Source: Erpobdella octoculata (lineage: Eukaryota > Annelida > Clitellata > Hirudinida > Erpobdellidae). Taken from it: a stretch of DNA of 64,000 nt. Shown piece after piece: positions 12,422 through 23,000 of this stretch. The position numbers were made by a program, and so were the translations under genes. The DNA is taken from assembly GCA_963978895.1 (NCBI GenBank), contig OZ022238.1, positions 27,481,117 through 27,545,116 of the forward strand. The letters are read 5' to 3'. The first letter of the stretch is position 1. Every line of letters begins with the position of its first letter. The notes below the pieces were generated by a model. The model was not told where the DNA came from. It saw nothing but the letters and a program-made list of their open reading frames with translations, and made no database searches.

Positions 12422-14319
12422 TTACTCAGAATCATCACTACTTTCTATCAGATGAAACTGATCAACTGTATCCCCATCATGATACAAACTAGCAAAAAAG
12501 TTCTGACTGGTTTCTTTGTTGCAAAAATTCTTTAAAACCTGCAAATCTTTGAACTTTGCTATGCTCAAGGGGATAGCTTTATCATACAACTGAGCCGGTT
12601 GTCCCTTAGTGATTGCATCTTCAACATTTTGTCATTTTTTTCCTCTGATAACTATAACTGCACTTTCAAATGAACCATTCCAATTGTTTCTATATTCTAC
12701 TATCATTGACTTTTTAATGTCTATGACTAATTCCTTGACAGGACGAGTAGGGAATGAACACATCGCTTTGAAAAGTGGCTTAAGAAATGCGGTCATACCA
12801 ACGATATCTTTCTGAGTTATCTGTATAACTTGATATGGACTGGGATGTTTTCTTGCTTTTTGAAATTCATTCATCCAATCTTTAGGCACTTCCACATCTA
12901 TTCACTAATGCTAAATCCCTGTCACATTCCATATATGAGTGTCCTCTTTCCGGAAATGTTACTTTTATATTATCAAATCTTCTTAAGCAATGCACATAAT
13001 AATATAAAAATCTCACCATTGTGTAATTTTTATTTTGCCCACAACAAGAGTCGCAAAACAACTTCAATGTACGAACAGTTGCTGGCACAAACTGCTTAAA
13101 GAAGTTGTCTAGTATGGAGGTCACCTCATCTGCACCTCTCCTTGCAACTGTTTCATCATATGCATAAATAAAGACTTCATCAGTGGCTAAAACATGAATA
13201 TTGAATGAATGCAGAGAAAGCTGACGACGATAAAAAATGTCATTTGTTGTTTTATTGGGACATGGCAGTTGTCTCTGGAAATCAAAGGCCAAAGCAACAA
13301 CCTCATCTGAAGTTTTAGCTTCTGTTTTAGCAATTTTCTTTCTGGAGTAAAAATTCTCGGCTTTTCGTTGGTGCAATTCTCTGTTTGCTTCCGCATCAGA
13401 CTTTTGCTTATAAAGGCCAGCATCCATTGGAAACTCCAAAATTTTGTTATTAATTAATTGCAATTCAGCTTGAAAACTATCACATTTACTGCAAGTATCG
13501 GTACGAGGGTAACCAAATGAAATGTTGAACATATTATTGAAAATTTTTCTATATGTCTCATAACTGATATACTCTTCTGGGTGTACTTCTTGAAACAAAT
13601 TGTACATTATTTTAATATTGAGATGCTCCGGTAAATAAAGTCGACGTGTTTTGTGCCTTGAATAATGTGACTCCCTGCCCCGAAACGATGAAATGTGTTC
13701 ATGCATTTTTTCTCTTTGACTATCAGATATTCTGTGACTATGCTGGTTATGTTTTCCCCTTTTGTCTTTTGGAGGCAACCCTAAAAGAAGAAATAATTAG
13801 TTTTATTAGCATTTTCACTTTGAAAACCAGTCAGATTTGACAGAAAAATATAACAAATATTTACTAGCCTGTAGTAATCAAGGCAGTTTTAACTGTGCTG
13901 ACCCTACGTTTAGTTATCCCGAAGATAGAAATAAACGCCTGAAAACAAACTTGTATGCATTCGACACTGTTGTTTCGAACAATAGGAATATTGTATACAT
14001 AACTGTAATCATTTGGTGATGAAACTTGTGAACTGGCTCTTGGACGACGTCTTTTTATTGGTTTAATGTTCATCATTGTACTTATGTATGAATCCTGTTC
14101 ATCTTTACTAGACATCCCATTAAATTGATTCACAAGGTTCTTCCTTTCTTCTGTTGTTGTCATCTCAAAACATTTATATCGAATACATTTACAATCTTCA
14201 CCCACTTGATGGTTTGATAATCTCTGTTTTTTCAAACATTCAGATTTGCTTTCAAGTTTTCTCTTCTTTTTTGGTTTTTCAGTTAATTGGGGATTGCAGA
14301 TTGCATCTGCCATGTTCAT
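12422..14319 (-). pseudogene. Transposase-like protein (DUF7869-type, RNase H-like fold inferred), two exons, broken
   Basis: Exon 1 (14319-13869) encodes a Lys-rich N-terminus, a Cys-rich segment (CKCIRYKCFEM) and the link RRVSTVKTALI. Exon 2 (13780-12422) encodes LPPKDKRGKHN, a CX2C pair (DTCSKCDSFQAEL), LAFDFQRQLPCP, LKLFCDSCCGQNKNYTMVRF, RGHSYMECDRDLALV and an acidic end (ESSDDSE). The three spaced Asp-containing blocks are a plausible catalytic triad. A frameshift near 12900 and an in-frame TGA at 12632-12634 disable it. The phase-matched intron needs a GC donor (ACAG|GCTAGT) with a TTTTAG acceptor. Family name is from memory and unverified. Confidence 0.75.
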
Positions 14320-14514
14320 AAAACAAACTAAAAACTTATCACAAACTCTTAATAATAAAGTAATGCTTAAAATAATAAAGTAATAAAATAATAAAGTAAT
14401 GCCTAATAATAAAGTAATGCTTAAAATGTATGATAACCGAAACGAACGCTAAAGTAAACAAAACGAACGAGAAATATTCCAATTCGCTGATTTACGTCAC
14501 GTGGTTCGACGTAT

Positions 14515-14712
14515 GTGACTATGCTCGTTCTTACAGTGGAGACTTGTGACATCTCCCGTTCTTTCAAAGGATAGACTTTTTTCTTCCTTGAATCATTTGT
14601 GACTGAGCCCGTTTTTCGGGTTGATGTTTTGATAGACTGAAGATAATAAAATGGAGAATAAGCCAAGATGAAAATCTCAATTTTTGTCAAAATGTGACTA
14701 TGCCCGTTCTTT
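14515..14712 (+). promoter_or_regulatory. Cluster of subterminal TIR-core repeats in the DNA transposon
   Basis: Copies of the motif GTGACTATGCYCGTTCTT lie in the same orientation at 14515-14532, 14546-14564, 14599-14615 and 14694-14712; the last is part of the right TIR. The middle two are diverged. Reiterated subterminal motifs of this type are usual transposase-binding sites in several DNA-transposon superfamilies; binding here is inferred. Confidence 0.6.
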
Positions 14713-14722
14713 CGGTGTGGTC

Positions 14723-14766
<44 letters not shown>

Positions 14767-14775
<9 letters not shown>

Positions 14776-14992
14776 CGTTTTTGAGTTCAGGTTCGGTCAC
14801 CTTTGGGTTCGAGTTCTACTTTTATTGCGTTCGAGTATGTCCGTGATCGAGCTATAAAGATTTGTTTATGTTTAGCTTGAAATGTGATGTGATGGCTGAT
14901 ACTCGAGTTCAGTTCATTTTCTTAATTTATTTCACACAAATTATCTACACTAATTTTATAGTACAGTAATTCAAACAATATTTAATGAAAGG
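14767..14992. other. Intergenic, repeat-like GAGTTCGAG-rich sequence
   Basis: Words such as GGGTTCGAGTTC recur here and again at about 15865-16010, framing the Helitron-like copy at 14993. They look like two halves of one diverged repeat interrupted by that copy. No gene was seen. Confidence 0.4.
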
Positions 14993-15190
14993 ACTAGAGA
15001 TGGCCCGTCAAAAATGACGATTTTTTTTTAAATCTCTATAAATAATTTTTCGATTACAGCGCCACTTTTTTATCTTTAGGACTGACAGTGTACAATTGCC
15101 TAATAACTTCTATTACATGCCTGCACTCACTAATTTTAGCAACTGCTGACCACCACGTTATGCGAAATTGCTAACATACATACATGCATA
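14993..15190 (-). mobile_element. Non-autonomous Helitron-like element, CCGTCA-hairpin family, copy 1
   Basis: Read on the minus strand the 3' end is a short hairpin (CGTCATTTTTGACGG) followed by a few bases and CTAG. The interior shares GACTGACAGTGTACAATTGC and ATTTTAGCAACTGCTGACC with copies at 29765 and 30295. Hairpin plus CTAG end is the Helitron signature; the 5' boundary is uncertain. Confidence 0.65.
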
Positions 15191-16481
15191 GGAAATTATG
15201 TATGTTGATTATTCCAGTAAGAAACCTATTACAAATTGAATTTTATTTTAAAAATAAGTGTTGCTCTAGAGTTTCTGGACTTAAATTAAAATGTAGAACG
15301 ACGTTCTTCAAAACATTTAAAAAATCTCCCACTTAGATTGCTTGTAGCAGAAATGACAATGATTCTTTGGCAATTTTGGCATTATTGGTAATGAGTAATA
15401 ACTGTACAGCTGGTTTTCAACTATTTCAATTACTCAGAAAATTATATTATTCACTTTATTTTTAACATTTTTCAAATTTGTAATAAATATTGATGCCTAC
15501 CTTATTTTCTATTTTAATACACTTGAAACTATTACCAATTAATAAGGCTCCGTCAAAGTCGCATCTAGTAATTGCGCTTTATTTTGAGATATCATATAGT
15601 ATTTTATTTTTACTTTTAGATATATCGATTTTTTCTATGGAGAAAAAATGACAATACTATCCATTTTTAATTATCAGCTATAATATACACACTTACTCAT
15701 GAAAACAATAAAGATGAATTCTTTCCTTCGTCTACAGGGATACGAAAGCAAAGAAAAGTAGCCAAAGAAGTGTTTTTAAAGAAGCTTTGCTTCACACCGC
15801 CACCTTATTTTTGTCTTTTCCAGGTTTACTACTTTTGAAATATTTTATATTGAATTTTAAGTTGGCTTCGAGTTTAACCGCCATTGAGTTCGAGTTTGGA
15901 TTGACTTTCATTGGGTTCGAGTTCAGTGCATAAAAATTTGGGCTCCTTCTAGTTCAGTTCGAAATGCTAAAATTATGGGTTCGAGTTCGAAAAGTTCGGT
16001 TCGAGCTCACACACACACAAATAACCAATAAAAGTACGCAGGCAAGCATACCTACACACAACATTCCAATAGAAGTATGCTCAGGAGCAATTAAGCCTAC
16101 TAAAACATGCAGAGTAAACATTCTTTCTCAAATAAATTTAATAATTATTGTGAAAAAAGGTACATTTATATTTTAAATAATATAGCCACAAAAATTGTAT
16201 AGACAAACCATGTTATCAGAGAAGGACTGTTGTTAAGATTTATAGAATCTTTAAAAATATAATAATCTTATCATGACCAGCATTAAAAACTATAACATTA
16301 ATGTTTTCTATATTAGCTTAATCTGGGACTTGATTTATCCCGGTCTAAAATTAGTGGCAACAGATGATCTGGATTAACTAGAGTTTACAGTAAACCAGCA
16401 GATTTTCAATAGTTAACCATTTAATATCAAAAGGTTGGTGTCATATTTCAAATTAATTGATATTAAACTTGCATTACTCAC
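15191..16481. other. Intergenic/3' flank of STK19; the last STK19 exon was not found here
   Basis: AT-rich sequence. I read the minus strand for a C-terminal STK19 exon and saw no convincing candidate. A run of GTTCGAGTT-like words occupies 15865-16010. Confidence 0.4.
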
Positions 16482-16638
16482 ATTGAGCAAAATTTCTTTA
16501 TGTTTTGTTTTCTTCACCATATTAATTATGACCTTTCGACCTTTCTCAAAAGTCCTCAGAAATAAACCGGCATTGGGAACTGTCAACCACCAGCTCCCAG
16601 CATCTCTCACTGAGAGAACTGATCCACCAATCAAGTTC
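16482..16638 (-). CDS. STK19: STK19 exon 5 with the VRDAGSWW signature
   Basis: Acceptor TAAACTAG, 157 bp encoding NLIGGSVLSVRDAGSWWLTV and a basic helix ending KHKEILLN, donor AAT|GTGAGT in phase 0. This exon is the most diagnostic of the gene. Confidence 0.9.
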
Positions 16639-17880
16639 CTAGTTTACAACAATTTTTAATTATTCACTTTGTTTAAATAGTTTTGCATACTAATATAAAA
16701 CAGTAATTGCACATGCTTGATATCAGATTCACTGATTCCAAGCTCAGAAAACTTTGCTTTGCTCAGACTGACATCAGGAATTTTATAAATAACTTTGTTG
16801 ATGAAAGTGTCTGAAAAGAAACATCAAAAATCTAGTAAGAGACAAAACAGGAATTATGGCTTATATTTATATTTAATTACTTTAACCAGAATATATTCCC
16901 TAATGGAAACTGCCTCAATCAAGTTACCTGTTGAGCTGAGCCACTCCAATCTTAAGTTTAGATGTCTGACACCACCAGCAAAACGAATGAATTGAATAAA
17001 ATAATTAAAACCAAGATAGCATACAAACATGAAACCTATGAGATGCTGATGTACATCAACGTCCTTGAGATGTTTTGTTATATAAGAAGTATAATCATTC
17101 GTATCGATGATGCACAGTTCTGCAGAGCCGTGCACAAGGCGGAATAGTCGGATCTCACAAGTTTCTTGCAGTTTACTCTTTTAATATTAAATAACTTGCT
17201 TAATATTAATGTGTTTTTATTACTAACTGGTTCAGCAATAACAAAATTCTGATTAATAAAGATTTAAATTGTTTTCATTGATTTGACTTAAGATCAACAT
17301 AATTTAAATGAGCTTCTTAAATGTTGTCACCTCTTTATCTTCAAAATTGTTTAATGGTATAATAATGTTTTAAATTAATTTTACAACTAATAGAATCAGT
17401 AAAACAACCAACAATTTCCCTGTCAACCAGAGTTCTATCTTTCACTAAACTGTAGAGCTGATGTTGAAAATATATTGGAGGAAGTCTGTTGTTGAATTTC
17501 AATGTTGGAAATAATCCATGTACATGGCTCATGGCTTGTTTGACATCAGAGAAATCTAATAAAAAATGTGAATGACTGTTACTTTTGTTGATAAAACATT
17601 AGAAAAACCTCGAGCAACGCCGGGTACCCCGCTAGTATATATATATATACTAGCTGACCCAGCAAACGTTGTTCTGCCTTTTAAGTTATTTTGGTCTTTT
17701 TTATTAAAAGTTTAATGTACAAAATTATGAAAATTAAAAAAAACCAATCTCGAAGAGCAATCGAGTGTACAATGCCCGGGGTTTTTGAAAGTTTTTTTAT
17801 CGTTCTTTTCTCTTGCGCCCGTTTCCTTCCCCGTTTGCTCTCTCGTTCCCGTTTACTCTCCTGTTTCCGCTTGTTTTCCC

Positions 17881-17974
<94 letters not shown>

Positions 17975-18135
17975 TGTCCTTTGTTTTTCCAAAATAACTT
18001 TTTTAAATAATTTAAAAAAAATATTCTAAATAGCCATGGACCTATCCTCAGACCTACCAAATGTACACAGAAAATTTTCATAAAAATCGGTTCAACCGTT
18101 TCGGAGGAGTTCAATTTCAAACACTATGACACGAG

Positions 18136-18168
<33 letters not shown>

Positions 18169-18410
18169 ACTTTATAGGCTTGTTATATCATTATTTGGTA
18201 AGTTATCATTTTTAGATAAAAAACCCCAGCTCAAAAACTACACTACATGAATCAACGCAACATTAACTTTACTCTCATTCTCACTTTAATGCAATAATAT
18301 AACTAATTATCACCTGTAAGAAGCTCAGAAATATTATTAATATGACTTGTTTTTGAAGCTTTTGACTTCTTAGTTGGTTGATTGAATGATGTCTTACAGG
18401 ACCTCTTCAT
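16482..18410 (-). CDS. STK19: STK19 (nuclear winged-helix protein), first five coding exons
   Basis: Five exons join in phase on the minus strand: 18410-18314, 17555-17413, 17177-17036, 16810-16717 and 16638-16482. The assembled protein has a basic N-terminus (MKRSCKTSFNQPTKKSK), then RLPPIYFQHQLYSLVKDRTL, CEIRLFRL, and the family signature VRDAGSWWLTVPNAG followed by GRKVIINMVKK. These match STK19, known as a DNA-binding winged-helix nuclear protein that acts in transcription-coupled repair; the old kinase name is doubtful. Four donors include three GT and one GC (TCAA|GCATGT at 16716). The C-terminal exon was not found, so the model is partial. It faces away from PHF5A. Confidence 0.88.
16717..16810 (-). 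CDS. STK19: STK19 exon 4
   Basis: Acceptor TTTCTTTTCAG, 94 bp encoding DTFINKVIYKIPDVS...LGISESDIK. The only phase-compatible 3' end is TCAA|GCATGT, a GC donor. Confidence 0.75.
17036..17177 (-). CDS. STK19: STK19 exon 3
   Basis: 142 bp encoding SKLQETCEIRLFRLVHG and following residues, the strand after the first winged-helix unit. The acceptor TATTAAAAG is purine-rich and weak, but phase and homology both support it. Donor CATAG|GTTTCA, phase 1. Confidence 0.8.
17413..17555 (-). CDS. STK19: STK19 exon 2
   Basis: Acceptor TTTTTATTAG, 143 bp, encoding FSDVKQAMSHVHGLFPTLKF and the conserved RLPPIYFQHQLYSLVKDR block. It ends GAAATT|GTTGGT in phase 0. Confidence 0.88.
17595..17635 (+). mobile_element. 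Solo 3' end of a Helitron-like element
   Basis: AACGCCGGGTACCCCGCTAG preceded by AAAAACCTCG matches the 3' terminus of the copy ending at 33595: hairpin, then CTAG, then T. Only the tail is present. Confidence 0.65.
17650..18168 (-). mobile_element. Composite non-autonomous Helitrons in STK19 intron 1
   Basis: On the minus strand the outer element ends AACGTTTGCTGGGTCAGCTAG-like at 17650 and starts with (TA)n then AAAAATCTCGTGTCATAGTG, followed by GAACTCCTCCGAAACGG. This pair of ends is a widespread animal Helitron pattern. A second, minisatellite-type Helitron tail (CCCGGGCATTGTACACTCG region, 17772-17880) and a split (TA)n lie inside, so the insertion is nested. Confidence 0.72.
17881..17971. 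repeat. (TA)n microsatellite
   Basis: About 45 TA units with a single phase break near 17914. It lies within the Helitron composite. Confidence 0.95.
18314..18410 (-). CDS. STK19: STK19 exon 1 (coding part)
   Basis: ATG at 18410; 32 codons plus one base, Lys/Ser-rich and likely a nuclear localisation segment, ending TTACAG|GTGATA. The start was chosen because it is the first Met and the phase 1 donor fits the next exon, completing an Asp codon. Confidence 0.82.
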
Positions 18411-18440
18411 ACCTATAATTAAATATTCAACAAATCTTTA

Positions 18441-19040
18441 AATTTCAATCAATCAATCAATCTTAGATTTATATAGCACTATTTTCTTGGCGTTCAATAG
18501 CGCTCAGTCAGAAACTTATTAAACAGATGGGTTTTAAGTCCACGACGGAAAACTATAAGAGAAGTAGAGTTAGTAAGAGAAGCAGGAAGAGAGTTCCAGA
18601 GATAGGGATCAGAGTAGGAGAAAGAGCGTTTAGCAAAAGAGTGCTTAATAGTGAAGATGCGAAAGTGATTAAGACATTAAGAGAAGAACAAAGACCAGAC
18701 ATAAAGGAATTTCTATTAAGTTAGTTAAGTAGAGAGAAGGACAATTTTTATTTTATACATTAGTAAGCAGATTTTAAAAATCACCCTATATCTAAGAGGA
18801 AGCCAGTGAAGAAGAACAAGAGATGGAGAAATGAGAGAAGTAAGAGGTGCGAGAAACTAAGTGCACAGCTGAGTTGAAGTCTTTAGAGAGAGGATAAAGG
18901 GTAGTATCAGGAAGACCATAATATAGTGAATTGCAGTAGTCAATTCGAGACAGAATAAGAGAAGAGACTAGAAGTTGTAGAGAGAGAGAAAGATCATCCA
19001 GAAGTGGACAAAGCTGCTGCTTAATGCGGCGAAGAGTTTA
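18441..19040 (+). repeat. Dispersed repeat with TTTATATAGCRC end, between STK19 and PHF5A
   Basis: It starts with (AATC)n and ATTTATATAGCACTATTTTC, followed by purine-rich sequence (GAGAGTTCCAGAGATAGGG, GCGTTTAGCAAAAGAG). The TTTATATAGCGC end resembles the 3' tail of the SINEs in this window. The 65-codon open frame inside is Arg/Lys-rich without any domain, and I do not call it a gene. Family identity is uncertain. Confidence 0.5.
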
Positions 19041-19269
19041 AATCAAATCATCAAAATGAGTTTACATTCACAACATTGGCTTACAATTTACAAGGCTTAC
19101 AATGACACATACTAAGATATACTTCCATTCAAATTCTAATCTATCTAATCTTCTAATAGATTAGAAATTAGAATAATTAGATTCTAATCTGATCTAAGAA
19201 TCTAAGTTAAGTATTCAATTTTAACCCGCACCTAATATTGAGCTAAATCTCTGATATAAGAAAACAGGT

Positions 19270-19586
19270 TAATGCTATTGCCACGGCGGTCCGCGATCTT
19301 TGATTCGCTTTATCTTTATTAATTTTATTTTTTTTTACACTATATGGTATATTCAAACTCAGAATTTGTACCTTAATATAAAAATATTAATAAAATTAAA
19401 AAAAAATTATTTTGAAATTTTTATGCTACTACCTAGGATAGGGTTTAGGGGTAGGGATTAGGTTAGCGGTAGGGTTAGGGTTCGGGTTAGGGTTAGGGTT
19501 AGAGCTAGAGATAGGGTTATGGTTAGGGTTAGTAGCAATTTTACCGATTGTAATCACGTTGAACCGCCGGGGCAATAGCAGCGACC
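19270..19586 (+). mobile_element. MITE with telomere-like core, copy A
   Basis: The ends are an inverted repeat, GCTATTGCC(A/C)CGGCGGT. The core from 19437 to 19530 is a run of degenerate GGGTTA units. The left part (ACACTATATGGTATATTCAA, GAATTTGTACC) matches the reverse complement of copy B at 22949-23260. No clear target duplication is visible, so the exact ends are approximate. Confidence 0.7.
19437..19530 (+). repeat. Degenerate (TTAGGG)n-like tract inside the MITE
   Basis: Roughly fifteen units of GGGTTA with variants (GGGGTA, GGATTA, GGTTCG, GAGATA). The second MITE copy has the same kind of tract in reverse orientation at 23010-23065, so the tract belongs to the element and is not a chromosome-end remnant. 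Confidence 0.85.
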
Positions 19587-20006
19587 CTTTTTTAATACTG
19601 CAAATTAGTTTCAATGTAATGTAAATAAATAATAAATACATCGGGTAAAATTTCTATAAAAAACGTGATGAAAAATGCAAAAACAGTTGTAGCAAAATAA
19701 TTTGCTGAACTTAACAATTATAGTAGTTTTCTTTGAAATATTTTTTGCAATTAACTTAGTTAAATTTCATTTAAAAAATACGATAATAAATGTTTATTTA
19801 TGCAATTTTAGTAAAAATATTAAAAAAATTAAACGGAATAATTTAATTTATTAAAACTAAATATAAAAAAAAACACAAACTGTCATAGATATATATCTAT
19901 GCGAATTACTGTCAATGCTTTAGTTTGCATTTGCTTTGTTATTTTATATTATCGTTTTTCGTTGCACTCCTTATCGTTTAAGATTTAAAAATTTATCATT
20001 TAAATT

Positions 20007-20058
20007 ATGGCAAAACACCACCCAGATTTGATTTTTTGTCGCAAACAGCCGGGCGTGG
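20007..20058 (+). CDS. PHF5A: PHF5A exon 1 (coding part)
   Basis: ATG to GGCGTGG|GTTAGT, 52 bp, phase 1. It encodes 17 codons including the first zinc-ligand Cys (IFCRK). The split codon becomes Ala with exon 2. Confidence 0.95.
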
Positions 20059-23000
20059 GTTAGTTTGAGTTATTTGATTGTAGTTTTGTCTAGTCCTAGT
20101 CCTACCTAGTCTAGTAATAACGAGGGAGAAGTTGGCTGCGTAGCTGGATCCCCGTACTATGGTGCAAAAAAAATTCGTGCATTGGGGTTGTGCTATAGAT
20201 CGTTAGAAAGGTATTTAAGAAAGAAATATAATGGTGTAAAAATAAATTTAATATTGCAAAAAATAAAAAAGTTATAGGCGAAAAACCGTCGCCGTCCCTA
20301 TGTAAATGTATGGAGAGGATTTTTCACTTGCGTTTGGGGCCATGTAGATTAAAATTTTCGACTGCATTGGGTTTGTAACTTAATGCATTAGAAAGCCAAA
20401 TATATTAGCTAAACATAGAAACTAATTTTTTGAAAATAGTCCAACAAATACAAAAGTTATAAAGCAAAATATAAATCAGGGTATGTTTTCCGTATCTAAA
20501 TGTATGGAGATAACTTTAGGTTCTATTTTTGGCAAATCTGGTCCATTTTTTAAAATTGAAACAAGTCTGATTAGAACTTGTTAATTCCAATCCTATGTTA
20601 AAAACAAAATAGATTTATTATGTTTAAGTTAAAAGTTATACGAATTTTATAAATCTAACTTTTAACGCAAACGACACAGCATATGGTTACTTAATCGCAC
20701 TGGGCTCCCTGCAGCTATTATGCAAATGAACTGCTCGTTTACGACTCACCGGATATTGTATCTACTGGGGCAATAAAAATGTATACTCAGTTTTAAAAAT
20801 TAAAGTCTTTATTTGTTTCTACAAAAAAGTCTAAAAGAAGTTTACGCAGAGCTCGCAAGTAAAGCTCTGCTTTTGAAAGTCTTCCGTTGTTAACATTAAT
20901 TTGGTACATTTATGATGAACCCATCTTTTGCACAATCCACATTCTACCCAGTTGCTTCCATCCTCAGGCTCATGCACTCCACAATACAAACAATAACTGG
21001 TCATATCGTCCGAAGAAAGAAGGATTTCACTAATCCACTCCTTTCTTTTTTCGTCAGGATCAAAGATTGATTTAAATTCGCGCCCCGTACACACCTGGCA
21101 ATAAATATTCCTGCATGAATACCGCAGTTGTCGGCATCGTTCTGGTAGGGAGTGGTTGGTGTTGAGGATTTCTTGAAAATTGGATTAATCCCACTATCGG
21201 CATAAGGGTGCTCAGAATTGAAGTTTTCGACGAAATTACAAAAAATCTTCTCCGTTGCCTCTTGTTCTTTTTCTTCTGGTCCAATAGGATTATAAAAATA
21301 AAATGTTTGTTCGATGTTGTCGTGAACCAAAAGACAGTAGTGATTGTTGTTTTTAAGATACAAAAAGATATTGTATCATTTCGATCTAAAATCAATGTCG
21401 AAAACATTTGGATTTTCTTTAAACGTGTTATCGAAACATGCGCGAGTCAAGTCGCAAGTCACATAACTAATATTATTCGGATTGATTATACTTGCTACAT
21501 AATAGTCAATCAATCTTGGTGATAACCATTCCCTGTCATACAAAGTGACAAAATCATCTAAATATAAATTTTGATTGCCACTCTTGCATAGGATTGCAGT
21601 TATGTTCATACTTAATTCTTTATAATATCTCTCCTCGAGAACTAGACCATTTTCAGCCTTTTGGATATTTCTTGTAAAAGCAGTAAGAGGCACTGGCAGA
21701 AGCTGTTTTTTGGCAGCAAGAGCTTCGAAATAAGATTTATCTTTTTCTGCTTTTTTAGCCAAACCTCCTTCGAGTTATAAATATTTTCCTCGACCGGTCT
21801 CTTCCTAACCTTTCTCCTACCAATGGGAAAGGTTTCTCGAGAGTTTCCTTACGTCGATACAATATCCGGTGTGTCGTTAACGAGCAGTTCATTTGCATAA
21901 TAGCTGCAGGGAGCCCAGCGCGATTAAGTAACCGTATGCTGTGTCGTGCGCGTTAAAAGTTAGATTTTTAAAATTCGTATAACTTTTAATTTAAACATAA
22001 TAAATCTATTTGTTTTTAACATAGGATTGGAATTAACAAGTTCTATTCAGACTTGTTTCAATTTTTAAAAATAGACCAGATTTGCCAAAAATAGAACCTA
22101 AAGTTATCTCCATACATTTAGATACGGAAAACATACCCTGATCTATATTTTGCTTTATAACTTTTGTATTTGTTGGACTATTTTCAAAAAATTAGTTTCT
22201 ATGTTTAGCTAATATATTTGGCTTTCTAATGCATTAAGTTACAAACCCAATGCAGTCGAAAATTTTAATCTACATGGCCCTAAACGCAAGTGAAAAATCC
22301 TCTCCATACATTTACATAGGGACGGCGACGGTTTTTCGCCTATAACTTTTTTATTTTTTGCAATATTAAATTTATTTTTACACCATTATATTTCTTTCTT
22401 AAATACCTTTCTAACGATCTATAGCACAACCCCAATGCACGAAATTGTTTTTGCACCATAGTTCGGGGATCCAGCTGCGCAGCCAACTTCTGCCTCATCT
22501 AGTAATAGAGTATATAAGTATAGTATAGGCAGTCGCACGAAAATGTCAAAATAATTTTTTTAATAAAAATTAGTTTTGGTAATCTTTCCTACGGACGGCC
22601 CGTGCCGAAGAAATAGTCGTATTTTTATTATTTTGTTACAATAACATAAAAAAACAAATTTTATACCAAATTGAATTTAAAAAAAAAACATTTATCGTAA
22701 TTTGAGAGACTTTGAAAACGGTAAGTAGTACCCTTCCAAGTGGTGTGAGTGGTGAGGTACGATGATCGTATGAATGAAATGAATAAAAATAAAATAAAAT
22801 TAGTTTATAATAAAATTTTATTTAAAAAACAAACTATCAGTTATAAAAAAAATTAATTTTAAATTTTAAAACTTTTTCTATGTAAAACGATAAAGAACAA
22901 AAGGCGAGAGAAACAACGAAGTAAACCCCGCTAGTCATTTTATATAAAGTCGCTGTTATTGCCCCGGCGGTTCGCCGTGATTGCAATCTGTAAAATTGCA

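Larger units (their letters stand above)
20120..22498 (-). mobile_element. MULE-like foldback element with 643-bp TIRs and a Ulp1-PHD gene
   Basis: The 2379-bp element is flanked by a perfect 9-bp direct repeat CTAGTAATA (20111-20119 and 22499-22507). Terminal inverted repeats span 20120-20762 and 21856-22498, start AYGAGGSAGAAGTTGGCTGC, and are nearly identical throughout. Long TIRs with a 9-bp target duplication are the Mutator-like pattern. The 1.1-kb middle holds only a broken Ulp1-PHD frame on the minus strand and no transposase, so the copy would depend on another element. It sits 61 bp after PHF5A exon 1. Confidence 0.9.

Noticed and set aside
12422..14319. A host gene with unknown function
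   Set aside because: It is enclosed by 35-bp inverted repeats with TA on both sides and is broken by a frameshift and a stop, so it belongs to the transposon.
16854..17135. 93-codon minus-strand frame as a single protein
   Set aside because: Only its first part (down to 17036) is STK19 exon 3; the remainder runs through the donor into intron sequence.
18527..18724. Arg/Lys-rich 65-codon frame between STK19 and PHF5A
   Set aside because: It lies within a dispersed repeat with a TTTATATAGCRC end and has no domain or splice support.
19437..19530. Telomere remnant or chromosome-fusion scar
   Set aside because: The tract is degenerate, short, and present in a second inverted MITE copy at 23010-23065.
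21208..21522. Plus-strand 104-codon frame over the Ulp1 region
   Set aside because: It is antisense to the Ulp1 catalytic region, which has clear motifs on the minus strand.
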